Of a stretch of 19,102 nucleotides of DNA, positions 1 to 9,850 are shown in pieces; position 1 is the first letter of the stretch; each line of letters opens with the position of its first letter. The DNA comes from Byssochlamys sp. IMV 00236 (lineage: Eukaryota; Ascomycota; Eurotiomycetes; Eurotiales; Thermoascaceae): NCBI GenBank assembly GCA_001931875.2, contig MSJH02000570.1, positions 1-19,102 of the forward strand, given 5' to 3'. A program made the translations under genes and the position numbers. Under the pieces are notes generated by a model that saw only the letters and a program-made list of their open reading frames with translations, was not told the origin of the DNA and did no database searches.

Positions 1-3
1 ACC

Positions 4-23
4 AAAAAAAAAAAAAAAAAAAA
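4..23. repeat. Poly(A) run at the window start
   Basis: A homopolymer of 20 A one exon-width from the window edge, probably inside a P4-ATPase intron. It most likely marks an assembly break. Confidence 0.9.
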
Positions 24-51
24 ATGAAACAATGTACCAATCGCTTAATAG

Positions 52-2198
52 GTCTACGAACTCTCTGTATTGCAAGTCGAGTGATTGAAGAAGACGAGTA
101 TCAACAATGGGCGGCTCGTTACAAGGCTGCGTCAAACAGCATACGTAACCGAGAAGAACAGATCGAGCAAGTATGCGAAGAGATCGAATCGTCGTTAACT
201 CTGATTGGCGGTACAGCCATTGAAGACAAGTTACAAGAGGGTGTACCGGATACCATTGCTCTGCTGGCTCAATCAGGCATCAAGATTTGGGTCTTGACAG
301 GCGATAAAGTGGAGACGGCAATCAACATTGGCTTTGCCTGTAACTTGCTTACACATGAGATGTTGTTGATTAGCATTAATGCCAAGAGCGAAGAAGATAC
401 TATGGACCAGTTACAAAAGGCACTACTCGAAGTTCGAGAAAAATCTGAATCAGAACCCTGTGCGCTGATCATCGATGGTGAATCACTCAAGTACGCACTT
501 GAAAAGGATGACTGTCGACTCAAGTTGCTTTCACTTGGTACACAATGTCGTGCAGTCGTGTGCTGCCGTGTGAGTCCTATGCAAAAGGCAAAAGTCGTCA
601 ATCTTGTCAAGAAGGGGCTCAAGGTGATGACACTCGCGATTGGAGACGGTGCTAATGATGTCTCGATGATTCAAGAGGCTAACGTGGGCATTGGTATTTC
701 TGGAGAAGAAGGACGTCAAGCTGTGATGGCGTCCGATTACGCCATTGCTCAGTTTAAATACCTGGGTAAGCTTCTCTTGGTGCATGGTCGCTGGTCTTAT
801 TTACGTACGTCTGAAATGATCTTGACCTTCTTTTATAAAAACATCATGTGGACCTTGGTCCTGTTTTGGTACCAACTAATGTGTGGGTAAGTTCATCGCT
901 GATTATTTGAAAACACAAGATGATAATCACACGCTTTTTCTATTAGGTTTTCTGGAACGATGATGTTTGATTATTCCTACATTACTTTATATAACCTTGT
1001 TTTTACATCTTTACCCTGTATCTTTGCTGGTAAGCACTACAGACGAGAGAACTTGACTTGTAAGCTAATATACTATTCAGGTGTCTTTGACCAAGATCTC
1101 AAGGCAGAGTATTCATTTAAATACCCACAGCTTTACTTGATGGGCATCCGAAACGACAAATTCACCACATCTCGATTCTATTTGACAGTATTTGACGCCA
1201 TCTATCAAAGTGCCATCTGTTTTGGCTTACCCTATATGCTTTTTGTTGGCCCCAAGGCAAGTAGAGGAGGATATGATACGGAAGGGGTGATTGAACTAGG
1301 TACTTTTATTGCCGGTATTGCTGTTGTTGTTGCGAACGCATTTGTGGGCTTCACGATCTTTAGCTGGACTTGGATCATGTTTCTTTGCATTTCACTTTCA
1401 TCCGCTACTTTCTTCATCTGGGTTGGTATCTATTCAAACGTGCCCACATTCCAGTTTTATGGAGAAGACATCATCTTTCGAGAGGCTAGCTTCTGGTTAT
1501 GCCTTGTACTCACATTTGCTGTCTGTTTGCTTCCTCGGATAATAACCAAATACTACCTCCACATGTACCGTCCTTATGACAATGATATCATTCGAGAGAT
1601 TGTCCTCTGCAATAGCGGACTCAAGAAAACCAAGTACAGATATGTCGACGAAGAACAGATACCGATGGCGCGCAGCTACAGTGACCATTCGATGGCGAGC
1701 ACGATCAGACGAAAGAGAGATCATCTAAAGGCAAAACTGGGACTATCACGCACCTTGTCTGGTAGAAGCGAGATCATGAACATGCGAACCGGTACACGCA
1801 CCTCGTTTACTGGATTTGCCTATTCTTCAGACGATCATCAGGTCTTTGACGACTATCGAAAGTCTGTTTACCGTACAACGACCCAGACATCTCGACTCTC
1901 TGTCATAAGTTTGCCTGTTGAAAAAAAGGCGACCAAGAGTTCAGGACAGGACTGGATGCCCCTGGGTGAACTTCGACTTCGCCATTATGATACCGCGCCT
2001 GTTGGCGTCAAGAAGGATAACCTGGGTAAAAAGATGATGAAAGCAGTCAAGGAAAAGATTATGACAAAACATAATCCATTCTTGTCATCCAATGAGCGAA
2101 TTGATCTGATGCCTCTAACAGAACAAACATATACCGGTTCTCAACATCATGAGAGTAGTCATCATGACCCTCTTCATAAGATAGATCGTCATTATTAA
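52..2198 (+). CDS. P4-type ATPase (phospholipid flippase, Dnf-like), 5'-truncated
   Basis: C-terminal part of an aminophospholipid/lysolipid flippase that moves lipids to the cytosolic leaflet. Exons 52-886, 947-1029 and 1081-2198. The family pattern GLRTLC begins right after a TTAATAG acceptor at 45-51, so bases 24-51 and the A run before them are probably intron, and the ATG at 24 is not the start. Visible are the VLTGDK motif, the P-domain hinge GDGANDVSMIQ, membrane segments M5 to M10 (starting near TSEMILTFFYKN), the NLVFTSLP segment and the post-M10 motif YRPYDNDIIRE, which resembles Dnf1/Dnf2. The phosphorylated Asp (DKTGT) and M1-M4 lie off the window. A basic, Ser-rich cytosolic tail of about 190 residues follows, with one NPF tripeptide. 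The second intron (1030-1080) is 51 nt and stop-free; removing it restores the family reading IFAG-VFDQD. Family assignment is firm; the subclass is less sure. Confidence 0.95.
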
Positions 2199-2457
2199 TT
2201 GATTACACACATTGTAAAGTTTAAAACTATAGAAACATGTACATTCCCCCCCCTTTTGATATCATCACATTAAATTATTCATTCTTATCAACAATCTGAT
2301 AAACTTTGCTATTTTTTTATTTAATAATGCATACAAATATAAATAGAATGAGATATTATAGGCTACTTTTTATGTTTTTATATCTGCGGGATATGTACTA
2401 AAAATAGGTTTTTACAATGGATATAATTACACAATGTTCATCTTTTTGTTGTATCAA

Positions 2458-2763
2458 TTAAAATTCAGATAGAAAGGTACGTGGTCGTTGATTCCATTCT
2501 TGTTCGATTTCTTCATCCACTTGATCTATGGTTGAACCTAATATCTGTTTGACTTGACTGGCCAAGTTCAATGGAACCTTATTCTTGGTAGGTGATTTCA
2601 ATGGAGGCGAAATGATCAGTGTACTAGAGTGAACTTGCCAAAATTTATGCTCGTCCATCATGAAGCTATCGTCATCATCAGATGAAGAACAAAATGATTG
2701 TCGATGATTGGTTTTTAACTGATGTGGAGGTATTAAAGGTGGTAATGATGGTGAAGTCGTCAT
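2458..2763 (-). CDS. Small protein of unknown function (101 aa)
   Basis: Single-exon gene that I do not recognise. The N-terminal part is Pro/Ser-rich, followed by an acidic patch (SSSDDDD). Then comes a Ser/Thr-Pro segment with SPTK, which fits the S/T-P-x-K consensus of cyclin-dependent kinases. The C-terminal part, VKQILGSTIDQVDEEIEQEW, looks like one amphipathic acidic helix. There is no signal peptide or membrane segment. A TATATAAAGG sits 32 nt upstream of the ATG on the same strand, which supports a real promoter. The gene is convergent with the P4-ATPase (259 nt between stops). Composition and the promoter favour a real gene, but no homology is visible to me. Confidence 0.6.
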   Translation of the reverse strand: MTTSPSLPPLIPPHQLKTNHRQSFCSSSDDDDSFMMDEHKFWQVHSSTLIISPPLKSPTKNKVPLNLASQVKQILGSTIDQVDEEIEQEWNQRPRTFLSEF

Positions 2764-2794
2764 GTATTAAAGAAAGAGAAAAGAAAAGGACAAG

Positions 2795-2804
2795 CCTTTA
2801 TATA
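2795..2804 (-). promoter_or_regulatory. TATA box of the 101-aa gene
   Basis: Minus-strand TATATAAAGG ends 32 nt before the ATG at 2763. Good match to a TATA element, though close to the start, so the 5' leader would be very short. Confidence 0.5.
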
Positions 2805-2942
2805 TCTTTTTTTCCAATGCTACTATTTTTAAACTATACGTCATTTACTTTGGAACAGCCAAGACAATAAATGACCTTTTCCTCTTTTTTTTCTCTGTTA
2901 TTTCCTGGTTTCATTTAGGTTTTTGCCATAAATGGTTCGGTG

Positions 2943-2948
2943 TTTATT
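2943..2948 (-). promoter_or_regulatory. Poly(A) signal of the RRM gene
   Basis: Minus-strand AATAAA about 75 nt past the stop codon of the tandem-RRM gene. Confidence 0.45.
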
Positions 2949-3022
2949 TAAATAACGAATTTTGCAGGAAAATGAAAGAAAGAAAGGAAAAAGAATAAAG
3001 AAACATGCATACGGCCTCTTTC

Positions 3023-5129
3023 TTATTGATTTTGAGATTGTTGTTGTTGTTGTTGAAGTATTTGTGCCAACTTGGATAAGGCAGTAGCAGCATCCATACC
3101 AGGAATAGGAGCAGCAGCGACTAAAGGTTGCTGCTGAGCTTGTTGTGAATAAAGTGAATACTGAACATCTTGAAGAGATGGCTGCGTTTGCTGATGCATA
3201 TGAGGATGCTGTTGTTGCTGCTGAGCAGCTGCCTGAGACTAGGATATATTGAGAATGTGAGAGATATGATTCAGTATAGTTTATAATAACTTACTAATAG
3301 ACCCAACAATTGGTGGACTTGACTTGCTTGATCATCTGTACTCGAAGCACTAGTACTAGCTGCAGCACTAGCAGGAGTCATTGGTGGTTGAACATAGGGT
3401 TGCTGAAGTAACTGAGGCTGTTGCTGTGCAACAGAAATAGGTGAACCGCTCAAGCTAGGATAACCACTCTGCTGGGTAGCCAACATGGATAAGATTTGCT
3501 GTGCCTTTTGTGCCTGTTCTAATCTCTGGCTTAATTCAAGAGGTAATCCCTGGGTAGTGTATGTTATAGGAGGGATAGAACTGGCGGCAGTTGAAGGTGT
3601 AGGAGGGATAGGTGAAGCTTGCATGGGCACATGATGAACTGGGGCGGAGGAACTAGTATAGTGGCGATCGTAACTATCACGACGATGTCTAACGACCCTA
3701 TCTCTATCTCTTTCTTTTTCCCTCTCTTTTCTATCCAACCTTTCTCTTTTACCAGCATTGATGCGCTCCTTATACGGATGGTCCCAGAAGAATGCAACGT
3801 CCCAACGACCTCCTTTGTATTCTTTATCAATAGTACCATCGTAAGCAGCAACACAAGCTCTTGAATCAAAAAACTCAATCAGCCGTTGGTTTCTGACAAT
3901 GAAATGAGAAAGAATGGTATTAAGAATTTCGTCCACAGTGTACCTGTCGTAATTCTGGGCAAGGTGTGCCTTCTTAAAGTTAGGTATACGAATGGCCTTA
4001 ACTTCACCGAATTGTGAAAAGTACTGATGCAGCTCATTGTCATCTAAAGGTGAAGATGAATTTTTCAGAGTATAGAGAAGAGTGCCCTATGAGGAAGGAG
4101 TGTTAAGATCATGTTGATTTATTAATATAAACACATACCTGATTCTTAGTTCTGTCACATTTAGCTTTCTCTTCCTCTTCTTTTGGCAAAGAATAGTGAA
4201 CGTCAATCTGTCTGTCACGTAAGATGACACCTTGCATATTGTTCTTTGCTGATTCTGCGCAACGAACATCGTACTATATATATATATAAATAGTGAGTGA
4301 TCAAAGAAAATAAATAGATGTTTAGCGAGAGATAGAGGTTATATATATGGAGAGAGAGAGACACAGAGATATAGATAGAGCTAATAAAAAGATGGCTTAC
4401 ATAAGTTATAAAGATCATGCCTCTGTTTTCGATCAGATTGAAGACATCTTTGACTTCACCAAACTTTTCAAATAAATTACGGATTTCACTCTCAGTGATG
4501 CCATACTACAGTACAATTAACAACAATCGTCCTCATACAGTTGGGCGCATAAATATGTCTATATTACCTGAACATTTCTTACAAACAGTGTTCTACATGG
4601 TCTCTCACGGGCAACTCTTGACTCAATATGAGGAGGTAAACGAGACTTATCATCATCATAGCCTAAATCAGTTCAATTATAACAAGAGAGAGAGCTCAGT
4701 TATTACGCCTTTTCTTTTTCTCACACACACACACGCACACACACAAAAAAGCGCACATAGTGTGATGCATATTGATACTCTTTAATTTCTTTTTTTTCCT
4801 TTTTTTTTTTTTTTATCTGCTCACACGCCGCACACTGCACACACACACACTGCACTTTTTTTTTTGTGTTTATAAAATTATGTGATTAGCTTACCAAATC
4901 TGTCGTCTTGATACTCATTCTTTTTAGAATTACGATTGGGACGATTCTTATTGTAAGGTGGTCTACTGTCATATCTCTCACGTCTTCCTCCTCCTCGGTT
5001 ATCTCTTAGAGGACCACCGCCATTGCCGCCATTATTTCTATTACGACCATAATCATCACGACGTTGATTAGAAATAGGTGAGGCTGTAGTGTCTGTATCA
5101 GTAGTGTCATAAGGTTCCATTTGAAACAT
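3023..5129 (-). CDS. Mei2-like RNA-binding protein with two RRMs (508 aa)
   Basis: Seven exons: 5129-4895, 4662-4568, 4505-4401, 4273-4139, 4086-3944, 3892-3295, 3238-3023. All phases join to 508 codons plus TAA. The N terminus has an RGG/Asn-Gly-rich disordered region (about 20-70). RRM1 (about 102-178) has RNP2 LFVRNV and RNP1 RGMIFITY, and ends in IDVHYSLPKEEEEK, as in Mei2-type RRM1. RRM2 (about 191-275) reads GTLLYTL, FGEVKAIR, RLIEFFDSRAC and WDVAFFWD. The tail has a Lys/Arg/Glu/Asp stretch, then long Gln/Pro/Ala-rich low complexity. The C-terminal third RRM of true Mei2 is absent. Likely an RNA-binding regulator of mRNA fate; targets cannot be read from sequence. The intron at 3893-3943 is 51 nt and stop-free, and is inferred because splicing gives NYDR-NQRLIEFFDSRAC. 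Intron 1 (4663-4894) is unusually long at 232 nt and holds CA and T tracts. Confidence 0.88.
4275..4360. repeat. TA and GA simple repeats in intron 3 of the RRM gene
   Basis: TA repeats lie at about 4275-4288 beside the acceptor of the 127-nt intron 4274-4400. Short TA and GA tracts follow near 4341-4360. They explain why this intron is longer than the local norm of about 50 nt. Confidence 0.7.
4722..4744. repeat. CA microsatellite in intron 1 of the RRM gene
   Basis: An alternating CA tract with one G interruption. A second CA-rich stretch and T runs follow near 4785-4865, all inside the 232-nt first intron. Confidence 0.85.
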
Positions 5130-5439
5130 ATTTAAGATCTCTCAACAAAAAGTAATTTGAGTGGAAAGAAAGGAAAGAAAAAAGAAAAAAAAAATGCGAA
5201 ATGGAATTGTTTACGTATAAATTAAAAATTTTAAACAGTCATATTTTGCATTAGGCTTTTTTCTAAATACTAACATGTCTGAAGCAAGGATGATGGGGGG
5301 AGTATCAAAGAGACAAATTTAAAAGGAGGGAGGGGTTTAGGGCTTAGACTAGGGAATGTACATGAGTGAATAGATGATAAAGGTTGGAAACATAACCTAT
5401 ATCAAATATGTGTGCCAATTCAAAATAGACAATTGAGTC

Positions 5440-5481
<42 letters not shown>

Positions 5482-5499
5482 CTTTTTTCTTTGTTATCA
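5130..5499. promoter_or_regulatory. Divergent intergenic region between the RRM gene and APH-1
   Basis: 370 nt shared by two divergent 5' ends. It contains A/G-rich tracts (5160-5200), a plus-strand TATAAATT at 5216-5223 that is far from either start, a G-rich patch (5292-5340), a short ATG-to-TAG reading frame of six codons at 5408-5428, and the 39-nt T tract next to APH-1. No gene is seen. Confidence 0.6.
5443..5481 (+). repeat. 39-nt poly(T) tract upstream of APH-1
   Basis: An unbroken run of 39 T on the coding strand ending 18 nt before the APH-1 ATG. Such dA:dT tracts are known to keep nucleosomes off promoters; its role here is inferred. Exact length may be an assembly approximation. 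Confidence 0.9.
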
Positions 5500-6372
5500 A
5501 TGAGCCTATTGTCTTTCTTTGGTTGTCTCTTTTTGGCTTATGGTCCCATCTTGTCCATCTTTATCTTATTTATAGCTCCTACTGCACAATATGTTCTATT
5601 AACTGTGGCAAGGTAAACAAAAACATTCGCGTCATGTGGAATTACTTTGTCTTAATTGTCCTTAGTGCCTTCTTTTGTTTGATTGCTTTATTACTGTCAA
5701 GTGTCATTTGGTATGCATCCAGGACAAACTATTACATAAGCATACTCTATAGTATAGTCATACAAGAAATATGTCGATATTGTTTTTATTTGTTACAAAG
5801 ACGAGCAGAACACGGGTTAAATAGTATATCAGCCAATCCAATGTTCCCATTCAACAAACATATATTCTCTTTTGGTAATATTGAATACTTTTCTAATCCA
5901 AACTAATACAAACAATCCCGCAGTGTTTGGATATGGATACGCCTTGACGAGCGCATTGGTTGGATACATCTCTCTCTTGGTTGAGTCGATTGGACCTGGT
6001 GTCCTGATGTGTGCGAGTTGTCCTCAGGCTACCCTGTATTTTATATCTGCCATCACGACAAGCTTATTTTCACTTTTACATATTGGCTGGATGATGATTT
6101 CATTTGAAGGATACAGTGAATTACCAAAACCAAGAGGATACTGCAAGATCCTCTGGGTCATCCTATCTCATTATGGTGCTTCGTTTGCAGTAAGATATCA
6201 CGATTAGTATATACAATATAAAACTCATGGAACACCTTAGACAACCCTGAATTCTTCTGCAACAGTCAAATACGGATGCATATACTCAATCTTTATTTGT
6301 TTATTCATCATTTTAATCTCTTCATCCATCATCATTTTCTCACTCAAATCCAAGTTTAAACTCTTACATTAA
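5500..6372 (+). CDS. APH-1 homologue, gamma-secretase subunit (239 aa)
   Basis: Four exons: 5500-5612, 5666-5874, 5924-6189, 6241-6372; introns of 53, 49 and 51 nt; phases join to 239 codons. APH-1 is the multi-pass scaffold of the gamma-secretase complex with presenilin, nicastrin and PEN-2, assembled in ER/Golgi membranes. The N terminus FFGCLFLAYGP matches the APH-1 signature FFGC(A/L)F(I/L)A(F/Y)GP. SSVIW, a QEICRYCFYLL helix and GPGV also align with animal APH-1. His160 (LLHIGW) and His190 (LSHYGASF) fall at the two conserved membrane histidines. The helix-packing GxxxGxxxG of TM4 appears to read G110-A114-A118, with small residues but only one Gly. Length is close to the family norm (about 250). 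Seven hydrophobic segments are expected. The start at 5500 fits the family N terminus. The stop overlaps that of the convergent RING gene. Confidence 0.92.
6369..6372. other. Overlapping convergent stop codons (TTAA)
   Basis: The palindrome TTAA supplies the plus-strand TAA of APH-1 (6370-6372) and the minus-strand TAA of the RING gene (6371-6369). Each 3'UTR must therefore be antisense to the coding end of the other gene. Confidence 0.88.
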
Positions 6373-7819
6373 TCAAGATCGATATCGTCAGGATGCTGTG
6401 ATGAATGTTGCTGTTCTCTTAAATGTTCTTCATTATTTCCTTGCTGTCCTTGTTCTCTATTGTTTAGATCGCCTTGTTGACTATGCTCTTGTTGATCAGG
6501 CAAAACAGAGTGACGACTAGATAAGGTTTAGAAGAAAACAAAAAAGTATCCAACAAGAATGGCTTACCAGACAGGGCATGTGCTATTGAGTTTTAACCAT
6601 GGCTTGATACAATCATCATGAAATATATGTTCACAAGGAAGCTGAATGACTTGCTCAGTTGCTTCAAATGCATCTTTGCATACAGCGCAATCTGCTTCTT
6701 GGCCTATAAAATCATAAGTTGAGCTCTAATTATCCTACATGACGTTTTCATTACTTTTTTCTTTTTCTGTTAGTCCTCTTTTTGGCAGCGTCTCAATCAC
6801 TTGCTCAGGTGCAGGTGGCGGCGCTGTTCCTCTATATAATAGTGTTAATATACCATTTCTCCTATCTTTCTCTTTCATACCCTCCTGCTTGCTCCATTAG
6901 TTGCGTAATGATATTATCAAAAGCTGTTCTACTGAACACATAATCATTTGGATTGCCGACTATTTCCTCTCCCAAAGTACCACCTGTCATGGCTGTGATG
7001 AATTGAAGGATGCTACTGTATGAGCAAAGTGAGTTTAATTTCATTATCTATATAAATAAATGAATATGCATTATATACCTGGCAACGTTTCCTCGGGTAT
7101 CATTATTGTTATTATTCTGTTCATCTCCTTGTTGAGACTGTTGTTGCTGTTCTTGGTTATTACTGTTGTTTGGAGAGAACGGTTGAAAGCGAATGCTACC
7201 ATTGACCATGTTGCCGTAAAAGACGAAGGGTCGATTACCACTACCACTACCACTTTCATTATTGCCAGTTGCCGTCTGAGAGTTCTCCGTAGTACTTTCT
7301 TGACTGCTTTCATTATTGTTATTATTATTGTTGGTGTTATTACTTTCGGTGTGAGCTTGGTTCATCAAGTTGGCTAATAATGCCTGTACGATATTATTTA
7401 TGCTTGGCTCTGGTTGCTCCTGTTGTTCATTGCTTGCTTCATTTCTGGGAGTAAAGAACTGATAGATGTCATCACCTACTTCACCTCGATTGCCATGTGA
7501 AATCGAAAACAGTTGAGCTGATCCTCCGTCAGGTAAAAATATTTGTCTGCGAAATGTTCTAGTAGAGGTGTGGTCTGCGTCAGATTCGTGGTTATGTTGG
7601 TGGTTATCAACCAACAAAAATTCTCGAGGATCGTCGTCAGCTTGTAACTGCCGCACAGACGAATTAAACGATGCATATGCATTGTATATTTTTACTTACT
7701 TCTTCTATGAATTGTTCATTGCACTGCTGACAAGTAGGGTCAGGCGCCATGTAAATAGGAACCTCAGTATTGCAGATATGACACCAATACCTAGTTGGTT
7801 GACGTGCTTCTGTACTCAT
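6369..7819 (-). CDS. RING-H2 E3 ubiquitin ligase, RNF126/RNF115 type (394 aa)
   Basis: Six exons: 7819-7700, 7647-7079, 7015-6881, 6831-6755, 6703-6568, 6516-6369; phases join to 394 codons plus TAA. An N-terminal zinc ribbon (CHIC at 13-16, CQQC at 30-33) matches the BCA2-type zinc finger of RNF115/RNF126, which in those proteins binds ubiquitin and clients. The middle (about 100-230) is Asn/Gln/Ser-rich and disordered. A conserved helix region follows (ILQFITAMTGG, DNIITQLMEQ). The C3H2C3 RING lies at 306-346: Cys306, Cys309, Cys324, His326, His329, Cys332, Cys343, Cys346, with the E2-contact segment KPWL. The Gln/His-rich tail ends in DDIDLD. Likely a cytosolic ligase in protein quality control or trafficking. 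The gene is convergent with APH-1 and divergent from the four-TM gene. Confidence 0.94.
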
Positions 7820-7829
7820 TGTTGATTAC

Positions 7830-7851
7830 AAAAAAAAAAAAAAAAAAAAAA
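7830..7851. repeat. 22-nt poly(A) run (poly(T) on the RING coding strand)
   Basis: Ends 10 nt upstream of the RING gene ATG, so it reads as a T tract on that gene's coding strand, the same arrangement as at APH-1. It lies in the 175-nt divergent region between the RING and four-TM genes. Confidence 0.9.
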
Positions 7852-7968
7852 GAAAAAGAGAGAAGGAAATGAATTGACGTGACTTTTTTAGTGTAGAATG
7901 GTTTGGATTGTAATTTTGTAAAGAGAGAGAGAATATTTCCATGATCCTTTATTGTTCCCTTTTTATCC

Positions 7969-7988
7969 TTTCTTTCTTTCTTTCTTTC
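7969..7988. repeat. (TTTC)5 microsatellite
   Basis: Five TTTC units just before the ATG at 7995. They form a pyrimidine-rich leader or an intron end (TTTCCTAG at 7985-7992) for the four-TM gene. The longer frame from 7941 would translate this tract, which is unlikely. Confidence 0.85.
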
Positions 7989-7994
7989 CTAGAA

Positions 7995-8468
7995 ATGACA
8001 TTTACTTATTTAAACCATCACCGTCTTCTTTGTTTATGCCTGACTGTGCTTATCATTTTGTTGTCTTTGATAAATTATAGTTCAAAGTCGAAACCAATCT
8101 ATATCCACGAACAGGATTCACGTTTGCTTGTATCTCAAGCCATTCTTGATCGTCGTCTTATATCCACTCTGGTTGCATCACAGGCTTCTATTTTCTGCCC
8201 TTTATTTATCATGTTGATACCTCCATCACAGACAATTTCTATCACAGAAAAGATTTGTCAGGTATTTATGCCGCTCGGATTAGCGGCCAGTTGGATCTTT
8301 GCCATCCTGTTTGACTTGAAAACTATGACGGATGATTGCTGTGTGTTCATGTTGGCACATGGATTAAAGTACATAATCAGCTTACTGTTTACTATTGAAT
8401 CATGTATCATGTTTATCAATCCACAAGAACATATAGAACTTGTTCCAGAGGCACAAGAGAAAGTATAA
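7995..8468 (+). CDS. Four-transmembrane protein of unknown family (157 aa)
   Basis: I do not recognise the family. Four hydrophobic segments are visible: about 12-30 (LLCLCLTVLIILLSL), 54-77 (LISTLVASQASIFCPLFIML), 89-110 (FMPLGLAASWIFAILF) and 117-145 (HGLKYIISLLFTIESCIMFI), ending in a short acidic tail (ELVPEAQEKV). This four-helix layout resembles small fungal tetraspan or MARVEL-like proteins, but no diagnostic motif is seen. The start at 7995 is preferred over 7941 because the upstream codons are a TTTC repeat. There is no intron in the coding region. The gene is divergent from the RING gene and 114 nt upstream of the arrestin start on the same strand. Confidence 0.65.
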   Translation: MTFTYLNHHRLLCLCLTVLIILLSLINYSSKSKPIYIHEQDSRLLVSQAILDRRLISTLVASQASIFCPLFIMLIPPSQTISITEKICQVFMPLGLAASWIFAILFDLKTMTDDCCVFMLAHGLKYIISLLFTIESCIMFINPQEHIELVPEAQEKV

Positions 8469-8514
8469 AATATGCAAATGTTACCATTTTTGGCTCTTAT
8501 TGAACCTGTCCAAA

Positions 8515-8520
8515 AATAAA
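8515..8520 (+). promoter_or_regulatory. Poly(A) signal of the four-TM gene
   Basis: AATAAA 46 nt past the stop codon and 62 nt before the arrestin start. The arrestin promoter must overlap this 3' end. Confidence 0.55.
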
Positions 8521-8582
8521 ACTAATAGACACATTCCTTTTTCTTTTGATTTCTTCCCTTTTCAATTATTTAATTATTCTTG

Positions 8583-9850
8583 ATGTCGCTTGTGCGTCAA
8601 TATAAACATTGGACACTTTTGCTTTATCATGCATTACGTGCACCTACAATCCAGATTTATATGAAATCACCCTCTGTTGTCGCAGGTCAAGATATTTCAG
8701 GCACGGTTGTCATTGAACATTACCAGAGCACCATCTTTGGTGTCACTGTCAATGTGATAGGGAAGGAAGGTAAAGAGGGAATGATTGTTGTACGAAGAAA
8801 ACACTCATATCCATTAAAATGTAGTCAACAAACAGAGTCACGTCTTTCTCAAGGACACCATTCTTCAACTGGATTCTATTGACATGGAACACAAACTGAC
8901 GCTGTCGTTCAACCACAGGCTGTCGGATCTATTGAGTGGCACCTATGCGCATAAAAAGGGTTCCATTCAGTACTACATTCAATGGTAACTATTTATAATC
9001 ATGTGTGACTAGGCTAATTATATTTTAAAGCGAGCTTTGGTATACACGTTTGGGTAGCATAGAGAGGGTGAGAGTAAAGAAACGATTTGAGCTGTATTCA
9101 AATATGAATCATTACATGAATGTGGATAAGCCTATATCTTTTTCATCCTCACATTCTGACATGTCTATTGACTTTTATATGCCTCGTACTGTCTGGATAA
9201 CAGACAATACACCTATTTATATACATTTGGCCATTCAAAACAACGCACTGGACCACAGTGTAAGGGATTATTTTTGCGTTATTCTATTTATTCATTTACA
9301 TCTACATTTAGATTAATGAAATTAAACTGAGACTAGTCAAACGATTTAAGCAAAATAAAGAAATCATTGCGACTAGTTCAAGTCTAGGATGGTGGCAACC
9401 TTTAGAACCAGAACATCAAGATGTTATTCTGATGACAATACGACCACCTGTAAGTAATAAACATTCTGCTTGCAATCAACTCATCTTTTGCATAGGCAAA
9501 TGAATTTACCATCTCACAACAAGGAAACATGAGCGTCTCTTTTGAAGTACAAGCATTTACACGCTCCCAAAGGTTCAAAAAAGACATCATGTTGGCCAAC
9601 ATACCTGTTATTCTTGTCCATCCCATGTCATCCACTACATTTTCACCACCACTACTTCTTCAAGTGCCTCAGATAGCCTTTCCACCCAGCATACGATACT
9701 ATCCACATAAAACTCTTTTAGGCAAGATGAAAAAGAGTATATCCAGTTGGATTCACAAATCACCTTCGATCTCATCTTATGCTTCTACTGCGACTACAAG
9801 CACTGCGCGAAACGTGGCAAGCTTTGCTACAGAAAAAGTAGAGATTCCTT

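Noticed and set aside
24..51. ATG at 24 as the start of the P4-ATPase
   Set aside because: The protein before GLRTLC does not match the family, a TTAATAG acceptor ends at 51, and the A run behind it looks intronic; the real start is outside the window.
4417..4785. Plus-strand open frame of 122 codons
   Set aside because: Antisense to exons and introns of the tandem-RRM gene; its C-terminal part translates a CA repeat.
5408..5428. Six-codon upstream frame before APH-1
   Set aside because: No evidence that transcription starts upstream of the T tract, so it cannot be called a functional uORF.
7060..7377. Plus-strand open frame of 105 codons
   Set aside because: Antisense to the Asn-rich middle of the RING gene; the hydrophobic Ile/Val runs come from Asn codons read backwards.
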